Shown here in pieces: positions 1-5,605 of a stretch of 7,537 nt of DNA. Every line of letters starts with the position of its first letter. Positions within the stretch are counted from its first letter, which is position 1. This DNA comes from an uncultured Proteiniphilum sp. (lineage in GTDB: Bacteria > Bacteroidota > Bacteroidia > Bacteroidales > Dysgonomonadaceae): contig NZ_CALNAT010000060.1 of assembly GCF_937873925.1 (NCBI RefSeq), positions 1-7,537 of the forward strand, read 5' to 3'. The translations under genes and the position numbers were made by a program. The notes beneath the pieces were generated by a model. It saw nothing but the letters and a program-made list of their open reading frames with translations. It was not told the DNA's origin and did no database searches.

Positions 1-602
1 CACTGACCGAGAAGGCCATGCAAAGGGCTGCGGATATGGCGTCGGTCATGGGCATTGATATGTCCTCCGCCATAATCTTTGAAATCGATGCGGCCCTTTA
101 CAAACGAGCCGTTCTCTGTCACATCCTCATACTGATAGAACCGTTGTCTGTTTATCGCCGCTTGAACATAATGGACATATATGGTGATAAAAAGCTCCAA
201 TAGGTTTTCAGCGCCGGAAAGTTCTCCGCGCATAGTCACGAATGGGAAATTCAGTCTATCGCAGTAGCCAAGCCAAATTACAAGGTTATTGATGAGGTCA
301 TCCACCCGCAGATCTTCGGTATCAGTATCGTCCTCATCAGCCTTAAATACTTTTGGAAAAATGTTTAATTGCTCACCCTTAAAGATTATTGTACCTATAT
401 AGTTCTGCAGCTTTATGCCGTCACGGACATCGAAATCGATAAACTGCTGGCGGCTCGTAACCTGTCCATCGGCATAGAAAATAGAACGCTGCTCCCAGTT
501 GTCTTGAAGAAACTTCTCTAACTGATCGAGAGCGCCGTCGTCCTGCCACGAGACAGGAAGTTTTGAGGTTCGTATTTTTCTATGCTCGTAGCTGTTTATC
601 AT
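1..602 (-). CDS. mcrC: McrC-type restriction subunit, N-terminal 200 residues (partial, runs off the window)
   Basis: By family, McrC-like proteins are the nuclease partner of a McrB-like NTPase; their PD-(D/E)xK domain is C-terminal and is not visible here. The frame is open from ATG (602) to the window edge. The N-terminal ~160 residues are acidic and mixed alpha/beta (for example IGTIIFKGEQLNIFPKVF). The best family match is YQYEDVTENGSFVKGRIDF at residues ~156-174, the point where McrC proteins carry a G-R-I/L-(D/E)-F motif. The start is set by a GAAGGG ribosome binding site (610-615, 7-nt spacing) lying inside the last codons of the upstream AAA+ gene; only CCC separates that gene's TAA from this ATG, so translation is probably coupled. 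The last ~25 visible residues do not show the usual McrC continuation in any frame, so the gene may be divergent, interrupted or rearranged near position 60-80. The McrC assignment rests on the GRIDF region and on position next to McrB. Confidence 0.78.
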   Translation of the reverse strand, partial: MINSYEHRKIRTSKLPVSWQDDGALDQLEKFLQDNWEQRSIFYADGQVTSRQQFIDFDVRDGIKLQNYIGTIIFKGEQLNIFPKVFKADEDDTDTEDLRVDDLINNLVIWLGYCDRLNFPFVTMRGELSGAENLLELFITIYVHYVQAAINRQRFYQYEDVTENGSFVKGRIDFKDYGGGHINAHDRRHIRSPLHGLLGQ

Positions 603-605
603 GGG

Positions 606-3179
606 TTATCCCTTCTTCGTGATTCGTATCCTTCCGCGGTATGTACTGTCGATTACATAATCCGTATCGGCAAGGCAGTCAAGGACCTTTTTTACCTTTG
701 CTTCATCATCGTAAAAATACTCATATAGAAGCGGAATGATATTGTTATTCATTATGTTGCCGAGGGCGTCTATCGTTTTCCCGATGAAATAAGCATGACC
801 AATAAGCAAATCGGTGCTTCTCAGTTCTTTTCTAATGTACGTATTAAGGGCAAGCAATACATTGCGCAGCGTAGCATCATCCACCAAGGTTTCATTCGGG
901 GCCATTTCCACGAAAACAAATCTTCTCCGAAGCGCGGTATCAATAAGGGAAATGGATTTATCGGCAGAGTTCATCGTGCCAATCACATACAGATTGTTTG
1001 GCACAGCAAACCGCTCTCCCAAGGGAAGCGTTACGGATAACTGATTCAGTTCACCATAGCGTTTATCATCCTCTATGAGAGTGATAAGCTCCCCAAAAAT
1101 CTTAGAAATGTTCCCACGGTTTATCTCATCTATTATGATGACATAGTTATTTTCAGGGTCTCGCATGGCAACGTCTGAGATGGTTTTGAACACACCATCG
1201 ACCTTTTTGAAGCTGATCGTGCCAGCCTTCGCATCAGGCCGTATGCCCTGGACAAATTCCTCATATCCATAACTTTGATGGAAAGTGGTGAATACAATAC
1301 GCCCAGCAGAAACGCACTCGGAATATTTTTGCATAAGTTCTTGGCGTTGATCTCTTGTCCGCTGCACCAAATCCACTGGACGATTCTCTACAATTGCCAT
1401 CGCGTATTCGATTGATGAGTACGTTTTGCCAGTCCCGGGGGCCCCGTAAATGATTTGATTGAGGGGATGAAGGGGGTTCACAAGGGGAGTTCTTATGGCG
1501 TTTGCTTTTTCCTCTTCGCCCACTTCAATCGCCTCCTCATCTGATATTTCATAATAATATTTGTGATACAGGTATAAAAGATTGTCGTCGTCCGAAATCA
1601 ACACACATGAAGTACGGAGGCCCTCAGATTTGTTTGGAAGCCTGTCATCTCCCGTAAAGCAAGAGTGCCAGGTAATCGGCTTTCTATTCGGAAACTCCTG
1701 GTCTTTTACAAAGAAATACGCGCCGACAGCATCACCCAAAGCAAGAAGGCTCTCGCCGTCCATCGCTACAAAAATTGTGTTTTCGTTGGTGCGGAAGTAT
1801 GTGGCAAGCTCACCCGCTTTGCGCGAGGCTGTTCTGTTATCGGATGGGTAGTATGTCTCAGTCAGCTTTTCATAAATTGCTTTTCGGTTGACGTCGCCGC
1901 CCTGGAGATAGGAATCCAAAGAACCAATATCGGGCCAACCTATGGCCGCGATTCCATCCTGGTGCCACTCATTAAAGTGATTGGTGGTTCCATCTGATGT
2001 GCCAAGCCGACAGAATTGCTTTATATCGCCGAACCTATCGTAGGAAGCAGCAGAGAAAAAGGCAGCAGACATTTTCGCATATCGTGCAATAATCGAAAGT
2101 TGCCCACTTCGACCGTAGTATTTGGTGCTTGGGTATATTCCATAGGCGAGTAGAAGGTGTCGCTGCCATTCGGAAGAATGCCAGGTTGCGAACTTTGATG
2201 GGAACACCATCTGGAAGTACTTATGAACCCAAGCAAACCCAGCGTACTTGCCGATTGCTGTATTCAGCTTCTCATCTAACTCTTCATAGGCTTCTGGCGT
2301 ATTAAGGTCGCCGCAGGCGGCAATTACTTCTGCACCCTTTATAAGCATATCTCGGATGCCACGCCCGGTCACGAGCGCATCGGCATCGGACAGCTCTTCA
2401 GGCTTTGACGGACTACCAGATACCCATACATTGTCCTCTTTACGTTGATATAGGCCAAACTTAAAAGAGGACCCACCGGAAATGCTACCAAAATACTTCT
2501 TAATCTGCGTGTTGAATTCAAGCCAATAACAGAGACAGTCATTCGTACTCTCTGATGTATAGAACAATGATGTGAGCAATTCGGCATCGGGTATGCGAGA
2601 CAACGCCTCTGGAGAGAATTTCGCATTGAAATCACTGTATAGGCCTTGAATGGTATCTTCTGACGCCTCAAGTTTATAACCCGTTGCAAAAACATACTCA
2701 TAAATTGCTGCTGCTGCTTTTTGATACTCATTGAGTTCGACGCCTTGAGCGCTTGTTGCAGGGTCGTATAATTTTTCCCTTTCAACAACGATTTCTTCCT
2801 GTTCGGCTGCCATCTTTTTAATTGTTCCGTACTCATGGGTGTCATTATCTACGATGGCAATGTTCTTTTTACCATCAACGTTCAACCATTCAACGTACGG
2901 CAAATTTGCAAGGATAGTTTCAGGTTGGTTTCGGCTTGAGCCTGACCCTGATAAAAAGCTCTCCACGTGAACAGCAGGCCTTTTCATCATCTCGCTCCAT
3001 ATATTTTGGAGTTCCTGCAAAGGACGAGATTTTCGTTTTCCCTGAACGGATAAAACGATACGTCCGTTCTCCTCGTCTATTTCTTCGATGAAAAAGGGCG
3101 CGGCTTGCCCTGATATACTATGGAGTTCTTTCCCTTTTAGGTTTGTGAGGTCAGCAAGTACCTCGGTAAAATCTTTCAT
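606..3179 (-). CDS. mcrB: McrB-type AAA+ NTPase (probable GTPase) with EVE/PUA-like reader region
   Basis: This is the motor subunit of a McrBC-like restriction complex; by family it binds DNA through its N-terminal part and uses GTP hydrolysis to drive translocation with McrC. At 857 aa it is far longer than E. coli McrB (~460 aa). Visible layout: a small beta-rich N-terminal domain (~1-110); a helical region (~150-380, with FKFGLYQ near 241); an EVE/PUA-like stretch (~385-545) with NEWHQDGIAAIGW around W405; and a C-terminal AAA+ domain (~565-857). The AAA+ domain carries Walker A GAPGTGKT (579-586), Walker B ending in D684-E685 (VIIIDEIN), the McrB-signature-like GTMNSADKS (M736-N737; the usual form is MNTADRS), and an R751-R753 cluster fitting an arginine finger. 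The start codon overlaps the methyltransferase stop (ATGA, 3176-3179) and has a GGAGGG ribosome binding site 7-8 nt upstream. The McrB assignment is strong. The EVE-like call is by pattern only, and GTP rather than ATP specificity is inferred. Confidence 0.92.
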   Translation of the reverse strand: MKDFTEVLADLTNLKGKELHSISGQAAPFFIEEIDEENGRIVLSVQGKRKSRPLQELQNIWSEMMKRPAVHVESFLSGSGSSRNQPETILANLPYVEWLNVDGKKNIAIVDNDTHEYGTIKKMAAEQEEIVVEREKLYDPATSAQGVELNEYQKAAAAIYEYVFATGYKLEASEDTIQGLYSDFNAKFSPEALSRIPDAELLTSLFYTSESTNDCLCYWLEFNTQIKKYFGSISGGSSFKFGLYQRKEDNVWVSGSPSKPEELSDADALVTGRGIRDMLIKGAEVIAACGDLNTPEAYEELDEKLNTAIGKYAGFAWVHKYFQMVFPSKFATWHSSEWQRHLLLAYGIYPSTKYYGRSGQLSIIARYAKMSAAFFSAASYDRFGDIKQFCRLGTSDGTTNHFNEWHQDGIAAIGWPDIGSLDSYLQGGDVNRKAIYEKLTETYYPSDNRTASRKAGELATYFRTNENTIFVAMDGESLLALGDAVGAYFFVKDQEFPNRKPITWHSCFTGDDRLPNKSEGLRTSCVLISDDDNLLYLYHKYYYEISDEEAIEVGEEEKANAIRTPLVNPLHPLNQIIYGAPGTGKTYSSIEYAMAIVENRPVDLVQRTRDQRQELMQKYSECVSAGRIVFTTFHQSYGYEEFVQGIRPDAKAGTISFKKVDGVFKTISDVAMRDPENNYVIIIDEINRGNISKIFGELITLIEDDKRYGELNQLSVTLPLGERFAVPNNLYVIGTMNSADKSISLIDTALRRRFVFVEMAPNETLVDDATLRNVLLALNTYIRKELRSTDLLIGHAYFIGKTIDALGNIMNNNIIPLLYEYFYDDEAKVKKVLDCLADTDYVIDSTYRGRIRITKKG

Positions 3180-4294
3180 TGCAATCCCTCCATGTACTTA
3201 CGTATCGTAAGCGCAATTCCACTGGCAAGAATAAAAGGAACACCATTACCAATAGTTTTGAACTTATTTGTTAATGTCATTTTAGCGGGTAGTTCAAATT
3301 CTTTTGGCAACGTTTGTAACGACATAGCTTCAGCAGCGGAAAGACGTCTTTCTTTGTACGGATGCAAATGAACTTCGTTATTACCATACGCAACTGTCGG
3401 TGAATAGCGCCAGCGATGCAGCCGCTTATACGATTTTTTGCTGACATCACCCTCATCTACAGACACCATGCGTTGCAGACCAGCACGCGGTTGAAAATAG
3501 TCGTTTGCATTTGGATGATGACAGACGTCATTTTTTTCAAACCAGTATTCAACAGTCAATTCTTCCGGGATTCCATCGGGACAAGGTGTAGCCTCATCAG
3601 GCGTAAACTTGGACGTATCAGGCCACGGTAAGGATTTAACATCATCTAAAGTATACTTTTGATTGGCTTCCCAAGGGAAGGACAATATCTCTTTGCCCTT
3701 ATGATGCCGGGCCGCCAAAAGCTTCGTTTGTATGCCAAACATCAGAATGCGATCCCTATCCTGAGGGGCCCCGTATTCGAGTGCATTTGTCAGACGTTCA
3801 GTTGTGCAATAACCAGCTCGATGCAATTGCTTTTTTAATTCCTCAAAAAACTCACGATGGCGAGCCGTTCGCCATAACCCCTTGACGTTTTCAAAAAGGA
3901 AAAAGTCTGGTTTCATGGCAATTATCAGTTTTATGTATGACAAGGACAGTTTGCCATTATCCCCATTCTTGCCTTTGTTTTTTCCAGCTATTGAGAAATC
4001 GGGGCAAGGCGGTCCGCCAATGAACCCTACCAAGCTCCCGTCACTTCTAGCATCGGACATAAATCCACTAAGTTCTTCGCACCTATTGCTCAAAAATTCA
4101 TTTATATCTATATTAAAATATCCATATTGAGGCTTTCGAAGACCCATCTTCTCTCTGGAATAACGGTATGCTTCCATGAAGGCTGGTTGAAATTCATTTA
4201 CGAGTTCGATATCGAATCCGTTCTTTTCAAACCCTAAATCCAGAAATCCGCTGCCAGAAAAAAATGAGAATATTTTAAGTTTACGCTTATCCAT
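3176..4294 (-). CDS. DNA (cytosine-5-)-methyltransferase
   Basis: It transfers a methyl group from S-adenosylmethionine to C5 of cytosine in a specific DNA site, and presumably protects the host from the neighbouring McrBC-like nuclease. At 372 aa it has normal length for the family, with conserved motifs in order: motif I FFSGSGFLDLGFE (residues 11-23, SAM binding; the usual form is FSGCGG); motif IV GGPPCPDFS with catalytic C97; motif VI ENV (135-137); motif VIII QDRDR (178-182); a variable target-recognition stretch at ~205-305; motif IX RRLSAAEAMSLQTLP; and motif X GNGVPF near the C-terminus. Nothing catalytic is missing. The ATG shares one base with the TAA of the upstream helix-turn-helix gene (TAATG), with a GGAGAG ribosome binding site (4303-4308) 8 nt upstream. 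The stop overlaps the mcrB start. The target sequence cannot be read from the protein; LlaJI (GACGC) is only an analogy for the system type. Confidence 0.97.
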   Translation of the reverse strand: MDKRKLKIFSFFSGSGFLDLGFEKNGFDIELVNEFQPAFMEAYRYSREKMGLRKPQYGYFNIDINEFLSNRCEELSGFMSDARSDGSLVGFIGGPPCPDFSIAGKNKGKNGDNGKLSLSYIKLIIAMKPDFFLFENVKGLWRTARHREFFEELKKQLHRAGYCTTERLTNALEYGAPQDRDRILMFGIQTKLLAARHHKGKEILSFPWEANQKYTLDDVKSLPWPDTSKFTPDEATPCPDGIPEELTVEYWFEKNDVCHHPNANDYFQPRAGLQRMVSVDEGDVSKKSYKRLHRWRYSPTVAYGNNEVHLHPYKERRLSAAEAMSLQTLPKEFELPAKMTLTNKFKTIGNGVPFILASGIALTIRKYMEGLQ

Positions 4295-4515
4295 TAAAGG
4301 TTCTCTCCATCCGCTTTAGTTGTTTTTAAGTACTTACCACTTTTAATGCGAGCATCGCTCGGCTTTTCCATGTCACTGGGAATCGCCCATACACGACTGA
4401 ATTTCCTTGCACCTTCGATTCTACCGGAAGCGCAAAGGACCTGAACTCTTCGCTCGGTAATTCCCCACTTTTTTGCGGCATCTTGGATTGTCATGTACTC
4501 GCTTTGCATTGTCAT
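4294..4515 (-). CDS. small helix-turn-helix DNA-binding protein, first gene of the restriction operon
   Basis: This is a 73-residue protein when started at ATG 4515. YMTIQDAAKKWGITERRVQ forms a helix-turn-helix of the MerR/excisionase-like winged type, and GRIEGARKFSRVWAIP fits the following wing seen in small Firmicute DNA-binding proteins. The basic C-terminus (residues ~50-73, with IKSGKYLKTTK) is probably flexible. The track-style start six codons upstream (a TTG at 4533) is less likely, because GGAAGGTG lies between it and the ATG at 4515 at ribosome-binding-site spacing. The gene is promoter-proximal and joined to the methyltransferase by TAATG, so the two are probably co-translated. 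Two roles fit: an autoregulator of the operon, analogous to controller (C) proteins but from another fold family, or an accessory or excisionase-like factor for a mobile island. The fold is well supported; the role is inference. Confidence 0.82.
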   Translation of the reverse strand: MTMQSEYMTIQDAAKKWGITERRVQVLCASGRIEGARKFSRVWAIPSDMEKPSDARIKSGKYLKTTKADGENL

Positions 4516-4520
4516 TTCGA

Positions 4521-4528
4521 CACCTTCC
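4521..4528 (-). promoter_or_regulatory. ribosome binding site deciding the helix-turn-helix gene start
   Basis: On the minus strand GGAAGGTG is followed 5 nt later by ATG at 4515 (7 nt counted from GGAAGG). This supports ATG 4515 over the in-frame TTG/ATG at 4533/4530, which would place the site inside the coding sequence. A second ATG two codons further in (4509) is also possible but less well spaced. Confidence 0.65.
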
Positions 4529-4546
4529 ATCAAATATGCTGCATTA

Positions 4547-4575
4547 ATTATATGCCGTTAAACGAACAAAGTCAA
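4547..4575 (-). promoter_or_regulatory. sigma-70/sigma-A promoter of the restriction operon
   Basis: On the minus strand a -35 box TTGACT (4570-4575) and a perfect -10 box TATAAT (4547-4552) are separated by exactly 17 bp. Transcription should start near 4540, giving a ~25-nt leader before the ATG at 4515. A short inverted repeat GCAT-N7-ATGC (4541-4555) with a TAATTA centre overlaps the -10 box and start point. It is a plausible operator for the first gene's helix-turn-helix product, though it is short and could be chance. Confidence 0.85.
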
Positions 4576-4626
4576 GTGATCTGGTGTAAATACAAGAGGG
4601 TTTCTAAGGGTAATAATCACTTTATT

Positions 4627-4774
4627 CCCGTTTGTCGAGTGAACACAGTGTTCAAATCCGATTTCTTCCCGTTTGTTGGGTGAACACCCCTCAAGTACCC
4701 GTTTGTTGAGTGCAAGGCATAATCAGCCGTTACACTCCGCAAACGGGTATTTTCATTCGCACTCGACAAACGGT
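4627..4774. repeat. cluster of five interspersed repeats, core CCGTTTGTYGAGTG (three direct, two inverted)
   Basis: Three plus-strand copies begin at 4627 (CCCGTTTGTCGAGTGAACA), 4668 (CCCGTTTGTTGGGTGAACA) and 4698 (CCCGTTTGTTGAGTGCAAG). Two copies read on the minus strand, at 4729-4747 (CCCGTTTGCGGAGTG core) and about 4756-4774 (CCGTTTGTCGAGTG core). Copies 1 and 5 share a perfect 14-bp inverted repeat (4628-4641 against 4760-4773). Copies 3 and 4 can form a hairpin with 17-nt arms (4696-4712 and 4733-4749, two non-Watson-Crick positions, 20-nt loop). The two inverted copies are 27 bp apart, joined by TATTTTCATTCG. Unequal spacing and mixed orientation argue against CRISPR. The cluster sits between the restriction promoter and the tRNA terminator. 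It may be a dispersed intergenic repeat family or recombinase/excisionase binding sites; the sequence alone cannot decide. Confidence 0.8.
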
Positions 4775-4790
4775 AGAAAACAAAAAAGCT

Positions 4791-4822
4791 GTCAAAAAGC
4801 CTTGTTATCAAGACCTTTTGAC
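4791..4822 (-). terminator. hairpin with 3' T-rich stretch on the minus strand, possible second terminator
   Basis: The 14-nt arms at 4791-4804 and 4809-4822 (GTCAAAAAGCCTTG and CAAGACCTTTTGAC) pair with two A/C mismatches around a TTAT loop. Read on the minus strand, the hairpin is followed by AGC and then TTTTTTG-TTTT. It lies 14 bp beyond the stronger terminator after the tRNA genes. It could act as a back-up terminator for transcription coming from the tRNAs, or it may be part of the adjacent repeat element. Confidence 0.4.
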
Positions 4823-4836
4823 GGCGAGCGTGTGCA

Positions 4837-4882
4837 AAATAAAAACGCTAATGTTGACACTCTTCGTATCAAAATTAGCGTT
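4837..4882 (-). terminator. rho-independent terminator of the tRNA-Ser pair
   Basis: On the minus strand AACGCTAAT (4882-4874) pairs with ATTAGCGTT (4852-4844). The stem extends through TTGATA/TGTCAA with one T/C mismatch and a G-T wobble, closes on a CGAAGAG loop, and is followed by TTTTTATTTT. It begins 7 bp after the CCA end of tRNA-Ser(GCT). Confidence 0.88.
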
Positions 4883-4888
4883 CTTATA

Positions 4889-4979
4889 TGGCGGAGAAGG
4901 AGGGATTTGAACCCTCGCGTGCTTTAACACACCTACGCCCTTAGCAGGGGCGCCTCTTCGGCCACTTGAGTACTTCTCC
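4889..4979 (-). tRNA. tRNA-Ser (anticodon GCT)
   Basis: This 91-nt gene has encoded CCA (4889-4891). The acceptor stem GGAGAAG pairs with CTTCTCC, the discriminator is G, and the T-arm reads GAGGGTTCAAATCCCTC. The anticodon loop CTGCTAA has GCT at 4943-4945 (reads AGC/AGT serine codons). A long variable arm (about GTAGGTGTGTTAAAGCACGC) is typical of class II serine tRNAs. It is the second gene of the transcription unit, 45 bp after tRNA-Ser(TGA). Its 3' end faces the repeat cluster and restriction operon, the orientation usual for tRNA-targeted island insertion. Confidence 0.97.
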
Positions 4980-5024
4980 ATGAGGCAGAATAAAAGAAAG
5001 GATTAATTTAGGAAACAAATTGTG

Positions 5025-5113
5025 TGGCGGAGAGGATGGGATTCGAACCCATGGCTCATTGCTGAGTCACCAGTTTTCAAGACTGGCTCCTTAAACCGCT
5101 CGGACACCTCTCC
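5025..5113 (-). tRNA. tRNA-Ser (anticodon TGA)
   Basis: This 89-nt gene has encoded CCA (5025-5027). The acceptor stem GGAGAGG pairs with CCTCTCC, with discriminator G. The anticodon stem-loop CCAGT-CTTGAAA-ACTGG has TGA at 5077-5079 (reads UCN serine codons, chiefly UCA). The variable arm contains CTCA-GCAA-TGAG, and the T-arm contains GGTTCGAATCC. It is the first gene after the promoter at 5144-5172 and is co-transcribed with tRNA-Ser(GCT). Confidence 0.97.
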
Positions 5114-5143
5114 AAAGCGATACAAGTCACACATGCAATGGCT

Positions 5144-5172
5144 ATTATACCAGAAGGGTCAAAAAGAGTCAA
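5144..5172 (-). promoter_or_regulatory. promoter of the tRNA-Ser pair
   Basis: On the minus strand TTGACT (5167-5172), a 17-bp spacer and TATAAT (5144-5149) form a near-perfect sigma-A promoter, with an expected start near 5137, ~24 nt before the mature 5' end of tRNA-Ser(TGA). It has the same -35/-10 hexamers and spacing as the restriction operon promoter. Confidence 0.88.
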
Positions 5173-5226
5173 GGGAAAATCGTGCAAGAAACTTTTTTCC
5201 CAAGCGTTCCTGTTTCAAAATAGCAC

Positions 5227-5256
5227 TTGACAAAGTGTATACAATCGCGTTAGAAT
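5227..5256 (+). promoter_or_regulatory. promoter of the leuA T-box leader
   Basis: A consensus -35 box TTGACA (5227-5232) and a -10 box TAGAAT (5251-5256) are separated by 18 bp; the start is expected near 5263. It is divergent from the tRNA promoter, with 54 bp between the two -35 boxes; that spacer holds no gene or repeat that I can see. Confidence 0.75.
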
Positions 5257-5262
5257 AAGGAC

Positions 5263-5541
5263 AATTCATTACTTCAAAAGACGATGAAGGGAAAAAAGAT
5301 CAGGTTGGTTTCATCTCAGAGAGCCGGCAGGTGCTGTGAACCGGCATGAACAAACTGATGAATAACTGTTCCCAGAGTTGATGGTCTGAACCGTTTTGCA
5401 GTAGGATCATCCGGTAGGCACCGTTATATGCCCAGACCTTGCTTGAGGTCGCTGAGGACTGCATGGGCAACCAGCAGTTAAAAACCAGGGTGGTATCGCG
5501 TTCTTCGCCCCTGGCCAATGATTTGGCCAGGGGCGTTTTTT
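5263..5541 (+). promoter_or_regulatory. T-box riboswitch (tRNA-Leu sensing) controlling leuA
   Basis: This is a ~280-nt leader that binds uncharged tRNA and prevents termination. The distal Stem I signature AGAGAGCCGGC...GAACCGGC is at ~5318-5345 (GCCGG 5323-5327 pairs with CCGGC 5341-5345). The candidate specifier is CTG (Leu) at 5366-5368, followed after 6 nt by GAGTT. Downstream stems include TGCCCA/TGGGCA (5429-5434 with 5464-5469) enclosing GACCT/AGGTC. The T-box sequence AGGGTGGTATCGCG is at 5487-5500, with TGGT (5491-5494) complementary to an ACCA tRNA 3' end, as expected for tRNA-Leu with discriminator A. The antiterminator pairs CCAGGG (5485-5490) with CCCTGG (5509-5514), the latter also needed by the terminator. 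The class is certain; the CTG specifier rests on spacing and on agreement with leuA downstream. Confidence 0.93.
5506..5541 (+). terminator. T-box regulated rho-independent terminator
   Basis: Perfect 13-bp arms CGCCCCTGGCCAA (5506-5518) and TTGGCCAGGGGCG (5523-5535) with a TGAT loop are followed by six T. It overlaps the 3' half of the antiterminator, giving the mutually exclusive fold expected of a transcription-attenuating T-box. Confidence 0.95.
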
Positions 5542-5605
5542 ATGCGTTCCACACATTGTTCTATTTGAAGTTCACTTTACCAATTGTTATAGGAGGAATA
5601 CAGCA

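Noticed and set aside
18..203. Plus-strand frame of 61 codons at the left edge
   Set aside because: It is antisense to the mcrC reading frame; the first ~20 residues look protein-like, but this is expected of mirrored codon use and no family is recognised.
2369..2845. A 158-codon minus-strand frame inside the McrB-like gene
   Set aside because: It is an alternative frame of a gene with clear AAA+ motifs, has no ribosome binding site that I can see, and its composition looks like an out-of-frame translation.
4627..4774. CRISPR array
   Set aside because: Repeat units are short, differ in sequence, change orientation and are unevenly spaced (41, 30, then inverted copies 27 bp apart); no cas gene is nearby.
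4673..4927. Plus-strand open frame of 84 codons ending RRRRDLNPRVL, and a minus-strand frame at 4617-4811
   Set aside because: The first ends inside the antisense of tRNA-Ser(GCT), and both are made of translated repeats and a terminator; such tRNA-antisense peptides are a known annotation artefact.
5022..5258. Plus-strand frame of 78 codons beginning MWRRGWDSNPW
   Set aside because: It is the antisense of tRNA-Ser(TGA) and runs through two promoters; not a gene.
5300..5518. Minus-strand frame of 72 codons
   Set aside because: It is antisense to the T-box leader, whose RNA signature fully explains the region.
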